From positions 21,316 through 85,315 of the forward strand of contig CALEUX010000052.1 of the NCBI GenBank assembly GCA_937920475.1: a stretch of 64,000 nucleotides of DNA, written 5' to 3'. Within the stretch, counting starts at the first letter, position 1. Every line of letters begins with the position of its first letter. Under the pieces are notes generated by a model that was not told where the DNA came from, did no database searches, and was given only the letters and a program-made list of their open reading frames with translations. The stretch is from an uncultured Marinilabiliaceae bacterium. GTDB lineage: Bacteria > Bacteroidota > Bacteroidia > Bacteroidales > Marinilabiliaceae. This document shows positions 29,088-38,086 of this stretch, piece after piece. Both the position numbers and the translations under genes were made by a program.

Positions 29088-29747
29088 TATTTTGGAATTG
29101 ATTTAGCTATATCAAAAGTAACTGATATTCATAACCATAAAAGCAGAACAAATACGTAAACACGATGGGTATAAATACTAATGACGGGGGAAAAGTTTCA
29201 AGGCTGAAGTTGTAAGTTTATGGTTCAGGGTTTTATGTTCAAAGTTTAAAGTTTCTGTCTGAGCGTTTGCGGTTCCCCCTTTAGTCAGGGCTGTGTCCGC
29301 ATCCGGTGGAGTTAGGGGGTGTAGGTTGGGAAAAGGGTATATGGTTTATATTTTATAGTTGTTAGCTCCAAGCAACCGGCAACTATTATCTGGTGCCGAA
29401 TTATGATTAACATGCTACCAATTATATTTTCGAATTTAAGCAGCATCAATAAATGAAACTCAAAAAGCAAATTTTATTAAATTTTAAATATTACCATTAA
29501 AACAAGGGGTATGTTTGTTATTTATTGTTTTAATTTAATTTTACACCCCCATTATTTTGACACTGTTTATTTTTTTAATACTTTTACAGCAAACAACCCC
29601 CGTTTAATTTTAAAGAAATTCAATTTCTTTAACCATTGGGTTTTCCTTTTAAATGATTACCCAATGCCATTTTATTAATTCCACCAGGTAAAAATAATTG
29701 ATGAACCCTGTTTTTAAGGGTACTAATTTGTAATTAACTTATTAAAT
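29088..29747. other. 660-base intergenic region between the Hdr operon and the ModE-like gene
   Basis: No gene was found. The left part (29190-29340) holds heptamer-like and CCCCCTTTAG...GTTAGGGGG sequence related to 43215-43348. The right part is very AT-rich with two inverted repeats: AAAGAAATTCAATTTCTTT near 29611-29629, and CATTGGGT with ACCCAATG (about 29634-29665). The second could be an operator of the divergent genes. Confidence 0.5.
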
Positions 29748-30146
29748 ATGAAGAACAAACACTTTAACCTGAATGGAACCATTACTATAAATTACAATAA
29801 CGAACTATTAATGGGGCAGTTGCAATATCGTTTGCTGAATTTAATCATCAACGACCATTTGCTCAACAACACCAATTCAGAATTGAATATCAGCAAACAA
29901 AGGGCTGTAAGTATTATAAATACAATGAACAGAATTGCTCCAAATCAGATAGTTGATATTGATAAGGGAAAACAGGAAACGCGCTTCAGCCTTACAGATT
30001 TTGGCATGAAGCTTTTAAATTCGTATGCCCAGAAAGAGTTCGACCTTTATATGTTTCTGCGAAAAAGTGATGACTATTTAAACAATAACATCATTAACAA
30101 TATGGAGAAAAAACAGGAAGCGATGAGTTTAATGGGTGTTTTATAA
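29748..30146 (+). CDS. Diverged ModE-like winged-helix protein
   Basis: The 132-residue protein aligns with the N-terminal DNA-binding domain of ModE. ELNISKQRAVSIINTMNRIAPNQIV and SLTDFGMKLLNSY match, block for block, KMLNISYQHAWNMINDMNKLAPQPLV and QLSDYGKRVIKEY of the modE gene at 37751. No molybdate-binding TOBE domain is present. The C-terminal 40 residues are helical and polar. It probably binds DNA as a dimer, but whether it senses molybdenum is unknown. It converges on the response regulator with a 3-base gap. Confidence 0.65.
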   Translation: MKNKHFNLNGTITINYNNELLMGQLQYRLLNLIINDHLLNNTNSELNISKQRAVSIINTMNRIAPNQIVDIDKGKQETRFSLTDFGMKLLNSYAQKEFDLYMFLRKSDDYLNNNIINNMEKKQEAMSLMGVL

Positions 30147-30149
30147 TCT

Positions 30150-30803
30150 CTATATCTCAATTAAATGATTTTTTATGGCATAAACCACCAGACTGGCCGT
30201 ATTTTTACATCCCGATTTGAGCAAAATATTGGCTCGGTGCTTTTCAACGGTTCTTTTACTGATAAATAGTTTATCGGCTATTTCGTTGTTCGACAGGCCC
30301 TGGCAAATTTCAATCAGCACCTCCATTTCTCTGTCCGACAGCTGTTCTTCATCAACTAAAACAGATTCATGTTCTTTTTTAGCCAGAATCAGGTTCCGTA
30401 ACAATTGATGCGAGAAATAGTTACCACCCTCTGCCACGGCATGAATGGCAGTTTTGACTTCGTGTATATCACTATCTTTTAACAGGAAACCCCGCACACC
30501 GCATTCAAGCATTTTTGAATAATATTCCTGGTCGCCATACATCGACAGGGTAACTATTTTCAGGTCGTGGTCGTTTTCAAGTGCTAACCGTGAGGCTTGA
30601 ATTCCATCCATCTCGGGCATAGAAATATCCATTAACACCACATCGGGTTTAGCAGTCTTATAAGTGTTGAGAAACTCTTTTCCATTTGAAGCCTCTCCAA
30701 CTACCAGAAACTCCGGCATGGAACTCAACAGCAATTTTAACCCGTTTAGAAACAAGTTATGGTCGTCGACCAGAAACACCCTTATTTTATCCATATTAAC
30801 CAT
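30150..30803 (-). CDS. NarL-type response regulator
   Basis: The 217 residues form a receiver domain (acidic pair DD at 13-14, phospho-acceptor Asp in DVVLMDISMPEMDG near 58, Lys in LLKDSD) and a LuxR-type helix-turn-helix (LSDREMEVLIEICQGLSNNEIADKLFISKRTVEKHR split across about 155-195). It overlaps the kinase gene by 8 bases, showing translational coupling. Its targets are unknown; its setting between Hdr and mod genes suggests redox or metal control only by position. Confidence 0.92.
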   Translation of the reverse strand: MVNMDKIRVFLVDDHNLFLNGLKLLLSSMPEFLVVGEASNGKEFLNTYKTAKPDVVLMDISMPEMDGIQASRLALENDHDLKIVTLSMYGDQEYYSKMLECGVRGFLLKDSDIHEVKTAIHAVAEGGNYFSHQLLRNLILAKKEHESVLVDEEQLSDREMEVLIEICQGLSNNEIADKLFISKRTVEKHRANILLKSGCKNTASLVVYAIKNHLIEI

Positions 30804-31752
30804 TTATGGGTACCGCAATAGCAACAAGTACACCTTTATCCTTATCAGAAAACACTTCCAAAGTACCTTTAAGCGATTGAACACGGCTAAGCATATTAAA
30901 ATAGCCTGTACCTATTGTTTTTTCGTCGGCAAAAAGCGATTCGGTATTAAAACCAACGCCATTGTCGCGATAATTTACTAAAATTTCCTTATCGTCGGCT
31001 GTAAGGTCAATATTAACCCTTGTGGCTCCCGAATGCTTGATGGAATTGTTGAGCAACTCGCATACCGAACGATATATCACCACTTCGGTACCGGTTGAAA
31101 ACCTCACATCCATGGCATTGGTTTTAAAAACCACCTTCATGCCTTTGCTTTGGTTTATTTTGTTTACAAAATTACGAATTGCTTTAGCCACGCCAAAACT
31201 GTTTAATACATGAGGACTCAAATTGTTGGAGATTTCCTGAATGCTTTTGATGGCTTCGCTAATTACCATATTGGTATTTTTGATGACCGATTGGCTTGAG
31301 GGATTGGTTTCAACAGCAGCCAGCGAAGAAACCGACATTTTAATGGTCGACAGTAATGGCCCCAAACCATCGTGCAATTCAGTGGCAAAGCGGCGTCTCT
31401 CGCGCTCCTCGGCCTGAATAATAGCATTGAGGAGGGCTTTTTCCTGTTCACGGGTTTTCTGATCGACCCGTTTCATGTAGTCAAAGATTTTCTGAATGAG
31501 AAAAACCCCAATGGCAAAAAACAAACTGGTGATAGCTCCCAACCATATATAAAACAAACGGAAATCCTGTGGTTTAAAGTCGGTTACAAATGGCAAAAAC
31601 TCAATTAACCGTTGGAATGCCATAAAAACAAAACCAAACGATATTAATATCCACGACAGATTAAACTTGGTGACTTTGGTGAGTTTTACAGCCACCGCAG
31701 CAGCAAAAAACTGGAAGATAATGGTAATAGCGAGGGTTATTTGGAGTGCCAT
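30796..31752 (-). CDS. Sensor histidine kinase, NarX/HPK7 type
   Basis: The 318-residue kinase has three N-terminal membrane helices (about 5-25, 33-53, 68-90), a coiled linker and the HisKA_3 box RRRFATELHDGLGPLLSTIK with phospho-acceptor His (about 122). A HATPase domain follows with N box CELLNNSIKHSG and G box YRDNGVGF. No periplasmic sensor domain is visible, so sensing is within the membrane or cytoplasm. It pairs with the overlapping response regulator. Confidence 0.92.
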   Translation of the reverse strand: MALQITLAITIIFQFFAAAVAVKLTKVTKFNLSWILISFGFVFMAFQRLIEFLPFVTDFKPQDFRLFYIWLGAITSLFFAIGVFLIQKIFDYMKRVDQKTREQEKALLNAIIQAEERERRRFATELHDGLGPLLSTIKMSVSSLAAVETNPSSQSVIKNTNMVISEAIKSIQEISNNLSPHVLNSFGVAKAIRNFVNKINQSKGMKVVFKTNAMDVRFSTGTEVVIYRSVCELLNNSIKHSGATRVNIDLTADDKEILVNYRDNGVGFNTESLFADEKTIGTGYFNMLSRVQSLKGTLEVFSDKDKGVLVAIAVPING

Positions 31753-32054
31753 GATTCTTTTTTTATGTAAAAATAGCAGGTTGGCACGTGAAAACCTTAT
31801 TTATAATTCTTAAAATCGTATTGAATCAAATTTTCAATATTCGGTTACGATTGAAAGCGTGCTGTAGTTGCGAAATACAAACCTCAATTTACATATAGTA
31901 CAAACTAATCTAATGAATCAGATTTGCTTTTAGCCATCGCACTAAAAGCATCTACGAATTTCTGGTTGAGGTTATACCAATCGGCATCCAATTAACTGTT
32001 CATCGTTCTCTAATCGCAAGAACATGATAGACATAGCATAGGTAAGAGGTGTTC
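31753..32054. other. Intergenic stretch between the SNF2 and kinase genes
   Basis: No intact gene is present. On the reverse strand 31905-32025 reads as two short open pieces in different frames, MFLRLENDEQLIGC and DADWYNLNQKFVDAFSAMAKSK followed by a stop, which together look like the eroded end of a lost gene. The rest is AT-rich without clear signals. Confidence 0.4.
31905..32025 (-). pseudogene. Possible eroded gene fragment downstream of the SNF2 helicase
   Basis: Two in-order fragments in neighbouring frames could be joined by one frameshift near 31991 to give about 38 residues ending in a natural stop. The composition is protein-like (charged, amphipathic). I do not recognise a family, and chance open frames of this size cannot be excluded. 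Confidence 0.25.
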
Positions 32055-34724
32055 TTAACTACCAAACCCGGGCATTTTAAACTTCATTGTAACTTCTCCT
32101 GTTTCGCGGTTTACTTCAATAGATTGACCATTCATTCCAATATCTTTTCCGGTACTCATTTTAAACAAACCGGCTAAAAACTGGAGACCATTATTCATAA
32201 CCTGCTCAATTTCTTCTGGTTGTGGAGCATTGGGTTGTGAAATTGTAGTCTGCTCCTTAGAATCAACATTATCAGAATCTTGTTCTACCTTATTTTCCTC
32301 AAAACTAATATTATCCTCAACGGCTTCTTCCTCAGTCAGTATAGAGGTTGATGTGTCAGCTCCAAAATCATCACCTGCGGGAATATCTGCATCGGGAAGT
32401 GTTTCTTGTGAAGCAATAAAATCTTCTAATTGAGCAATAAATTGCGAACGACCTTTTGAAGAAAAATCAACGAAGTTTGTATTGGCATTAGTCCCTAAAA
32501 CACCATCGAATAAACTTTGTTTAACCAATAATCCGGCAGCAATTTGCTGTTCAATACTATCGCGAGTAATAAAATTGAAAATTGTAAGTTGACTACTCTT
32601 TTGCCCGAGGCGATCAATACGGCCAATACGTTGATTCTTTTTGGCTGGATTCCATGGTAGCTCAAAGTTGATAAGGGTATCGGCAACCTGTAAATTTAAG
32701 CCGGCCCCACCGGCCTCAGTTGACAAGAAAACCTTACAATGCTCGTTAGTCTCAAATTTACGAATAAGTTCACCTCTTGATTTAACCGGGATTTTTCCGT
32801 TTAACTCGGCAAAACCTATATGATTGTCGCGTAGCAACTTGCCAATTAGTTTATGTACTTTAACCCATTCCGAAAAAATTATGATTTTACGGTTAGAATT
32901 ACGAATGTCTAACTGGTCGAACAAAATGCTTTTAAGTTCCTCCAGTTTGGGCGATTCGTTGGTTTGATCATCAATTAGGTAGGTAGAATCACAAACCATT
33001 CGCATGCTGGTGAGCAACATTTGTAATTTGTTCAGATCATAAGGAGTAAGAAACTTTTTTCGAATAATGGCACCAATTCCCATGGCAAAATCAGTGTGGT
33101 ATTCCCTTTGTAAATCCGAAAGTTCAACAGGAACATTTATTTGCTGAACATTTGGCAATTGGTCAATAACATTGCGCTTCTCACGACGAATGAGTATTTT
33201 ATTGAGCTTTTGGTTTAACTTCTGAAGATCGTAGTAGCCGTTTATTTTATTTGGTTTTTCCGGGTCGAACAAGCAATGCTGATAAGAAAACTCCCATAAA
33301 GGTCCAAGAAAATGAGGATCGAGTATATTTACAATTGAGAAAATATCTATCAACCTGTTTTCGATAGGCGTACCTGTAATAATCAGAACATGTTTAAAAT
33401 TTAACCTGTTTACAGCAGAATGAGTTTGTGCTTCGTAATTCTTAACTTTCTGAGCTTCATCAAGAATCAAAAAATCAATCCCTGCTTTGTTAATTGCAAC
33501 ATGATCGCGAAGTACAGTTTCGTAATTTACAACAAGAAAGTGTTCCTTTGCCGTATGGTATTGACGTTCACGTTCGTGTGGAGTTCCTTGAATTACAAGT
33601 GCTTTTTCGGAAGAAAATTTTTCAATTTCTTTTTTCCATTGTTGCTTAAGAGAAGCCGGGCAAACAATCAGAGTTCGCTTAAAATCGAAAATTTCCTTCT
33701 TTTTTATAGTGGCAGTAATTGCTTGCAGAGTTTTACCCAATCCCATTTCGTCAGCAATAATTGCTGCCTTTTTAAAAGTAACAAACTGCACGCCCTGTTT
33801 CTGATAATCGTATAGTTGGGCTTTAATGTTATCATAAGTTAAGATTGTTTGAGATTCAATCTCAGCCAACAGTTTGTTTTCGTAAGCTAATTCAACTTTT
33901 TCACGAACTTCCGGTCTAATCACAATTCTTTCCTCATTTTGAGCTTCCTCAATAAATCCAAGAAAATCAAGTACGCAGCCATCTTCAATGTAGTTTTTAT
34001 TCTTAAAGAACTTCGTAATCAATAATCTTTCCTTCAACTCAAGGTTATTGGGATAAAACCAGGATATTTTATAATCATTAAGAGGGTCACAAAAAATTTC
34101 AATAAAAGGGAAATCTTTGCTTAATCTTTTAAATAGTTTTTCATCTTCCTTTATCTTACTAAACACATACATTATATGTTTAGTGGTGCCAAGTTTATTT
34201 TTCCGGGCATCAGGACTGTCGCTATATCCTGTTTCGTTTTCAAAATCTCTCAGAAATACCTTGTACTTAACACCCTTTTCGTTAGTTAAAATATGGTCAC
34301 CATAAATATTCGATGCCAATTCGATACGATAATTAGCTTTCTCGGCTTTTACTTTTCTTTCGGATAATACTCGTTTTATCATTCCCTCTCGGGTGTACCT
34401 CTGATGCTCATTACTAGCCTTTGGGTCGAGCAAATGCAACTCATTTTCAATCTGAAGCAAACAAGCATAAGAATATTGATTCCAACCTTTAAAGTCCGAA
34501 TCTGTTTCGGGAAATATTGATTCATCTCCATCAATAAATATCGCAAACTCAATGGGCTCGTTTAACGAAACATCATAAACAATTAACTCGAATCTCTCAT
34601 TTGATTGAGATAATATTTGACAATCACCATTGTTGTAAATTAACTGCCCCAAAGACAGTATGTCTGCATCAATTATTGAGCTTAGTTTCTTTTTTTGTTT
34701 GGATAAGATCTCTATCAACTTCAT
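32055..34724 (-). CDS. SNF2-family DEAD/DEAH helicase
   Basis: This 889-residue ATP-dependent translocase has all SNF2 motifs: IIADEMGLGKTLQAI (motif I, about 325-340), LDEAQKVKN (motif II), ITGTPIENRLIDI (III), and in the second lobe KVFLSTEAGGAGLNLQ (V) and RIGRIDRLGQ (VI). About 300 N-terminal residues precede the motor and a very acidic linker (about 770-845) precedes a short C-terminal end. Such proteins remodel nucleoprotein or act with RNA polymerase. It lies 54 bases after modC, yet a link to molybdate is not suggested by its content. Confidence 0.92.
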   Translation of the reverse strand: MKLIEILSKQKKKLSSIIDADILSLGQLIYNNGDCQILSQSNERFELIVYDVSLNEPIEFAIFIDGDESIFPETDSDFKGWNQYSYACLLQIENELHLLDPKASNEHQRYTREGMIKRVLSERKVKAEKANYRIELASNIYGDHILTNEKGVKYKVFLRDFENETGYSDSPDARKNKLGTTKHIMYVFSKIKEDEKLFKRLSKDFPFIEIFCDPLNDYKISWFYPNNLELKERLLITKFFKNKNYIEDGCVLDFLGFIEEAQNEERIVIRPEVREKVELAYENKLLAEIESQTILTYDNIKAQLYDYQKQGVQFVTFKKAAIIADEMGLGKTLQAITATIKKKEIFDFKRTLIVCPASLKQQWKKEIEKFSSEKALVIQGTPHERERQYHTAKEHFLVVNYETVLRDHVAINKAGIDFLILDEAQKVKNYEAQTHSAVNRLNFKHVLIITGTPIENRLIDIFSIVNILDPHFLGPLWEFSYQHCLFDPEKPNKINGYYDLQKLNQKLNKILIRREKRNVIDQLPNVQQINVPVELSDLQREYHTDFAMGIGAIIRKKFLTPYDLNKLQMLLTSMRMVCDSTYLIDDQTNESPKLEELKSILFDQLDIRNSNRKIIIFSEWVKVHKLIGKLLRDNHIGFAELNGKIPVKSRGELIRKFETNEHCKVFLSTEAGGAGLNLQVADTLINFELPWNPAKKNQRIGRIDRLGQKSSQLTIFNFITRDSIEQQIAAGLLVKQSLFDGVLGTNANTNFVDFSSKGRSQFIAQLEDFIASQETLPDADIPAGDDFGADTSTSILTEEEAVEDNISFEENKVEQDSDNVDSKEQTTISQPNAPQPEEIEQVMNNGLQFLAGLFKMSTGKDIGMNGQSIEVNRETGEVTMKFKMPGFGS

Positions 34725-34778
34725 ATTTTACTAATTTAGTAACACAAAGAAAGTAATTTGATTTTAAAGGAGTGCCTT

Positions 34779-35669
34779 TTAATTACCAATTTTCATAACC
34801 AACGGATTAAAGGCCTTTGAAAAAACCATAACCTTGTCGCCTTCGGTTAAATCGGCAATGTCGTTTTCGTATGCAGTTACTTTAATTATTTGATTCATGC
34901 CTGTAACAACAGTTAGAAGATAGAATGTATCCTGCTTTTGAATTTTTACAATAGTTCCTGCAATTTGCACCTTACCGCTAATTTGATTGTTAATAAAAAC
35001 ATCATCGGGACGCCCAAATCCTTTCGCTTTTCCGTTATCGATAAGCATAACTTTTTGCGCCAGTCGAAATACCTCGGCAAGGTCGTGACTAACCAGCATA
35101 GTTGTTGCCTTATAAATTGAATGAGCTTTTAATATTTCATTTTGCAGGGCAGTTCTAATACCTGCATCGAGAGCCGATAAAGGTTCATCGAGCAAAAGGA
35201 ATTGAGGTTTACGAGCCAAAGCACGAGCCAAAGCCACCCGTTGCTTCTGACCGCCCGAAAGCTTTTCAGGCTTTCGGTTAGCAAATTCTGTGAGGCCAAA
35301 GTTATGCAGCAATTCATCAATAAATGTCTTATCCTTATATTTTTGACCATAAGCCACATTTTTAAAAACAGCCATGTTCGGGAAAAGCGCATAATCCTGA
35401 AAAACAAAACCAATATTACGTTGCTGCGGGGGCATGTTAATCCTATCGTTAGAGCTGTACCATACGGAATTTCCAACTTTAATAATTCCTTTATCGGGCG
35501 AAGTTAATCCGGCAATCATACGTAATATTGTAGTTTTACCGGCGCCCGACTCGCCAAACAACACAACCAACTCGCCAACCGGGATTGATGTTTGAATCTT
35601 CAACTGCATTCTACCATAAGCAGAAACCAGCTCTTTTTGAACATCAATATAAATTATATCATTTTCCAT
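34779..35669 (-). CDS. modC: Molybdate ABC transporter ATP-binding protein
   Basis: ModC powers molybdate import. The 296 residues contain Walker A FGESGAGKTTIL (about 35-46), Q-loop, signature LSGGQKQRVALARALARKP (about 136-154), Walker B LLLDEPLSALD, H-loop SHD, and a C-terminal TOBE-like regulatory part (about 225-296). It overlaps modB by 16 bases. It is the last gene of the Mo-uptake set, all read in the same direction as nif. Confidence 0.95.
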   Translation of the reverse strand: MENDIIYIDVQKELVSAYGRMQLKIQTSIPVGELVVLFGESGAGKTTILRMIAGLTSPDKGIIKVGNSVWYSSNDRINMPPQQRNIGFVFQDYALFPNMAVFKNVAYGQKYKDKTFIDELLHNFGLTEFANRKPEKLSGGQKQRVALARALARKPQFLLLDEPLSALDAGIRTALQNEILKAHSIYKATTMLVSHDLAEVFRLAQKVMLIDNGKAKGFGRPDDVFINNQISGKVQIAGTIVKIQKQDTFYLLTVVTGMNQIIKVTAYENDIADLTEGDKVMVFSKAFNPLVMKIGN

Positions 35670-36334
35670 GAGTCGCTCCTTCTGTGAATAGTATAAATAA
35701 GCGTAAGAATAACAAACGATATTATAAATAAAGTAAATGCGTATTGATTAGCCATATCGAAATTTAGAGCCTGCACCTCATCATAAATGGCAATTGAAGC
35801 AACACGAGTTTCGCCCGGCATGTTACCCCCCACCATAAGAATAATACCAAACTCGCCAATGCAATGAGCAAAAGTGAGCGCAATTGCCGTAATTAACGAT
35901 GGTTTAATACCCGGCAATAATACCCTGAAAAAAGTTGTTGTTTTAGACTTTCCCAAGGTGTAAGAGGCTTCGCGCAGACTAACCGGCACGGCTCTTAGTC
36001 CGTTAGTTAGAGGTTGCACCATAAATGGAAGGCTAAAAACTACAGAAGCCAAAAGAATTCCCTCGAAAGTGAATGCCAAATGCACATCGAACCATTGACT
36101 TAATAATCTCCCGAACCAAAAATTGGGACTGTAAGCTACCAATATGTAATATCCTATAACCGACGGCGGCAAAACAAGCGGCATACTTACCAAAGCTTCG
36201 AGCACCGGTTTAAACCTGAACCGGGAGTAGGCCATGAAATAACTCAGCGGCAGTCCGATTATCAGCAAAATTGATGTGGTATAAACCGCAAGTTTCGCTG
36301 TTAGGATGAGTGTTTGTATGAATGGGGTTGGCAT
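35654..36334 (-). CDS. modB: Molybdate ABC transporter permease
   Basis: The 226-residue inner-membrane protein has about five transmembrane helices and the permease EAA loop REASYTLGKSKTTTFFRVLLPGIKP (about 120-144), which docks onto ModC. SMPLVLPPSVIGYYIL is typical of ModB/CysT-type permeases. It follows the tandem-Mop gene by 14 bases. Confidence 0.95.
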   Translation of the reverse strand: MPTPFIQTLILTAKLAVYTTSILLIIGLPLSYFMAYSRFRFKPVLEALVSMPLVLPPSVIGYYILVAYSPNFWFGRLLSQWFDVHLAFTFEGILLASVVFSLPFMVQPLTNGLRAVPVSLREASYTLGKSKTTTFFRVLLPGIKPSLITAIALTFAHCIGEFGIILMVGGNMPGETRVASIAIYDEVQALNFDMANQYAFTLFIISFVILTLIYTIHRRSDSWKMI

Positions 36335-36337
36335 GTT

Positions 36338-36437
36338 TTAGTTTTGAGTTATGAGTTTGATAGTTTATTGTTGAGAGTTGATAGTTGAGGGTTGAGGGTT
36401 GATAGTTGAGGGTTGATAGTTGATAGTTGAGGGTTGG
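36338..36437. repeat. Heptamer repeat array at the 3' end of the tandem-Mop gene
   Basis: Degenerate 7-base units GTTGATA, GTTGAGG, GTTGAGA and relatives run in tandem over about 80 bases. The array covers the last 28 codons and stop of the 36349 gene; three units (21 bases) make one in-frame heptapeptide. It is one-directional, unlike the hairpin copies in the nif gaps. Confidence 0.85.
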
Positions 36438-36834
36438 GTTGTATTAGGGATATTTCGTTGGCTTTTATGAGTGCTGTAACCGAAGTTCCTTCTGTAAGTT
36501 CGAGTGCGTTAACCGCCCGTGTTGTAATGGCAGAATACAAAGTTTGTTCACCAAAGTTTAATTCAACCAAACTAAGCAGTTCGCCTCGACTTATTGATTT
36601 AACAATACATGAAAATCTATTACGCAGACTTATTTTGCCGAAAAGATTAACTGCGATAGAAAGCTCAGACTCTTTAAAAACCGCAAGTGCCTCAGCATTT
36701 GGGACTAACCATGGCGGCAAATCATCGGCATCGATAAGAAGAGCCGACATTTTTGTATTGTCTGATTCTAAATCGACAAGAACAACACCGCCTGATGTTG
36801 TGATGCTTTTTATTATGGCTGGAATTTTATTCAT
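36349..36834 (-). CDS. Tandem Mop/TOBE molybdate-binding protein with repeat-derived tail
   Basis: The 161 residues contain two Mop-like halves (about 1-65 and 70-131; the second reads RNRFSCIVKSISRGELLSLVELNF and ends GTSVTALIKANEISLI), the fold of ModG-type molybdate storage or sensor proteins. Residues 134-161 are a tail with three copies of NPQLST(I/L), encoded by the intergenic heptamer repeat. The tail is not part of any Mop fold and was presumably added when the repeat replaced the original stop. It lies between modA and modB. Confidence 0.8.
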   Translation of the reverse strand: MNKIPAIIKSITTSGGVVLVDLESDNTKMSALLIDADDLPPWLVPNAEALAVFKESELSIAVNLFGKISLRNRFSCIVKSISRGELLSLVELNFGEQTLYSAITTRAVNALELTEGTSVTALIKANEISLIQPNPQLSTINPQLSTLNPQLSTLNNKLSNS

Positions 36835-36880
36835 AATAGAGTCTGTTTTAAGTTGGTGTTTGTCGTAGAATGACTATAAA

Positions 36881-37627
36881 CTACCAGTTACACACGAATC
36901 CGTATTTTTCCAAGATATTAATAGCGTGATGTGAAGAGACAAACTTTGCGAAATCGTGAGCAATAGCGTTCTCTTTGGCACGATTTAAAATAACAAAGCC
37001 CTGCAAAAGCGGATTGTGCGTATCAGCGTCAATTAAACAATAATTACCTCTGTTTTTCATGTTGGGAGCAAGTACCAGCGAAAGCGCTAAAATTCCAAAT
37101 TGCGCATTTCCGGTAAGGCAGAACTGAGCAGCTTGTGAAATATTTTCACCATAAATAAGCTGAGGCATAATATTATCATAAATTCCATAATGTTTTAATG
37201 TTTCCACGGCTCTTTGACCGTAAGGAGCATGCGAGGGATTTGCAATGGCGATGCGGGCTCGCGGGTTTTCTGTTAAAACGCTTATTCCTTTACTCACGTC
37301 TATAGAACTGCTCCATAAAGCAATTCGACCGATGGCATACAATACCGGTTCGTGAACAGTTAATCCATCCTCATGCAATTTTTGCGGATAGGCAATATCG
37401 GCCGAGAAGTAGATATCATAAGGCGCTCCGCCGTTTAAAATTTGAGTGAAAGCATTACCCGACGAACCGTAGATAACTTCTAAATCGGCATTTGGGTGAC
37501 TTTTTTTGTATTCAGCCACAACTTCGTCCATTGCAAAACGCAAATCGGCAGCAGCTGCTATTCTTACTTTTTGGGAGTATGATGCTGAAATAATAGTCAG
37601 GAATAATAATGTAAATATGGTCTTCAT
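36881..37627 (-). CDS. modA: Molybdate ABC transporter substrate-binding protein
   Basis: ModA captures molybdate outside the membrane. The 248 residues start with a Sec signal peptide (MKTIFTLLFLTIISASYSQ). They show KVRIAAAADLRFAMDEVVAEYKK, YGSSGNAFTQILNGGAPYDIYFSAD with the ligand-binding Ser residues, and IANPSHAPYGQRAVETLKHYG, all characteristic of ModA. It is the first of the transport genes, 123 bases after modE. Confidence 0.95.
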   Translation of the reverse strand: MKTIFTLLFLTIISASYSQKVRIAAAADLRFAMDEVVAEYKKSHPNADLEVIYGSSGNAFTQILNGGAPYDIYFSADIAYPQKLHEDGLTVHEPVLYAIGRIALWSSSIDVSKGISVLTENPRARIAIANPSHAPYGQRAVETLKHYGIYDNIMPQLIYGENISQAAQFCLTGNAQFGILALSLVLAPNMKNRGNYCLIDADTHNPLLQGFVILNRAKENAIAHDFAKFVSSHHAINILEKYGFVCNW

Positions 37628-37750
37628 AAATATATGTTTTGCAATTTTAGACTTTGCTTTATAGACTTATTCTATCAATTGACATCGGATTAGCTATGTA
37701 TTCTTTAAATCTCGTTATAAACAGCATTAGATAACGCCGGCTAAAAAAAA

Positions 37751-38083
37751 TCACAAAGTAATTTCCACGTTAATTTTTTGCACCAGACTGTTTACATGCT
37801 CTTCAATAAATCGATATTCTTTAATAACACGTTTGCCATAATCTGACAATTGGGCACCACCACCATTAAGTCCGCCACGCTGTTTAACAACCAATGGTTG
37901 AGGAGCCAACTTATTCATATCATTAATCATATTCCATGCATGTTGATAAGAAATGTTTAGCATTTTGACGGCACTGCTAAGACTTCCAGAGAAATCTATA
38001 GCATTAAGCAATGATGTTTTAGGACTGTCTAAAAAGGCAGTCCCATTTCTTTTGATGTTTATATTGCATATAATCTCAATCAT
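37751..38083 (-). CDS. modE: ModE-type regulator, DNA-binding domain only
   Basis: The 110 residues correspond to the winged-helix N-terminal domain of ModE: SGSLSSAVKMLNISYQHAWNMINDMNKLAPQPLV followed by the wing GGLNGGGAQLSDYGKRVIKEY. The molybdate-binding TOBE domains of full ModE are absent; the Mop protein encoded 3 bases upstream may supply that function in trans. It should control the mod genes and perhaps nif. Confidence 0.88.
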   Translation of the reverse strand: MIEIICNINIKRNGTAFLDSPKTSLLNAIDFSGSLSSAVKMLNISYQHAWNMINDMNKLAPQPLVVKQRGGLNGGGAQLSDYGKRVIKEYRFIEEHVNSLVQKINVEITL

Positions 38084-38086
38084 AAC

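Noticed and set aside
31783..31800. TTGGCACG on the + strand as a sigma-54 promoter.
   Set aside because: There is no -12 TTGC at the right spacing and no + strand gene follows; the neighbouring genes are on the minus strand.
32055..34724. SNF2 helicase as part of a defence system.
   Set aside because: No methyltransferase, nuclease or other defence partner is adjacent; it stands between modC and a two-component system.
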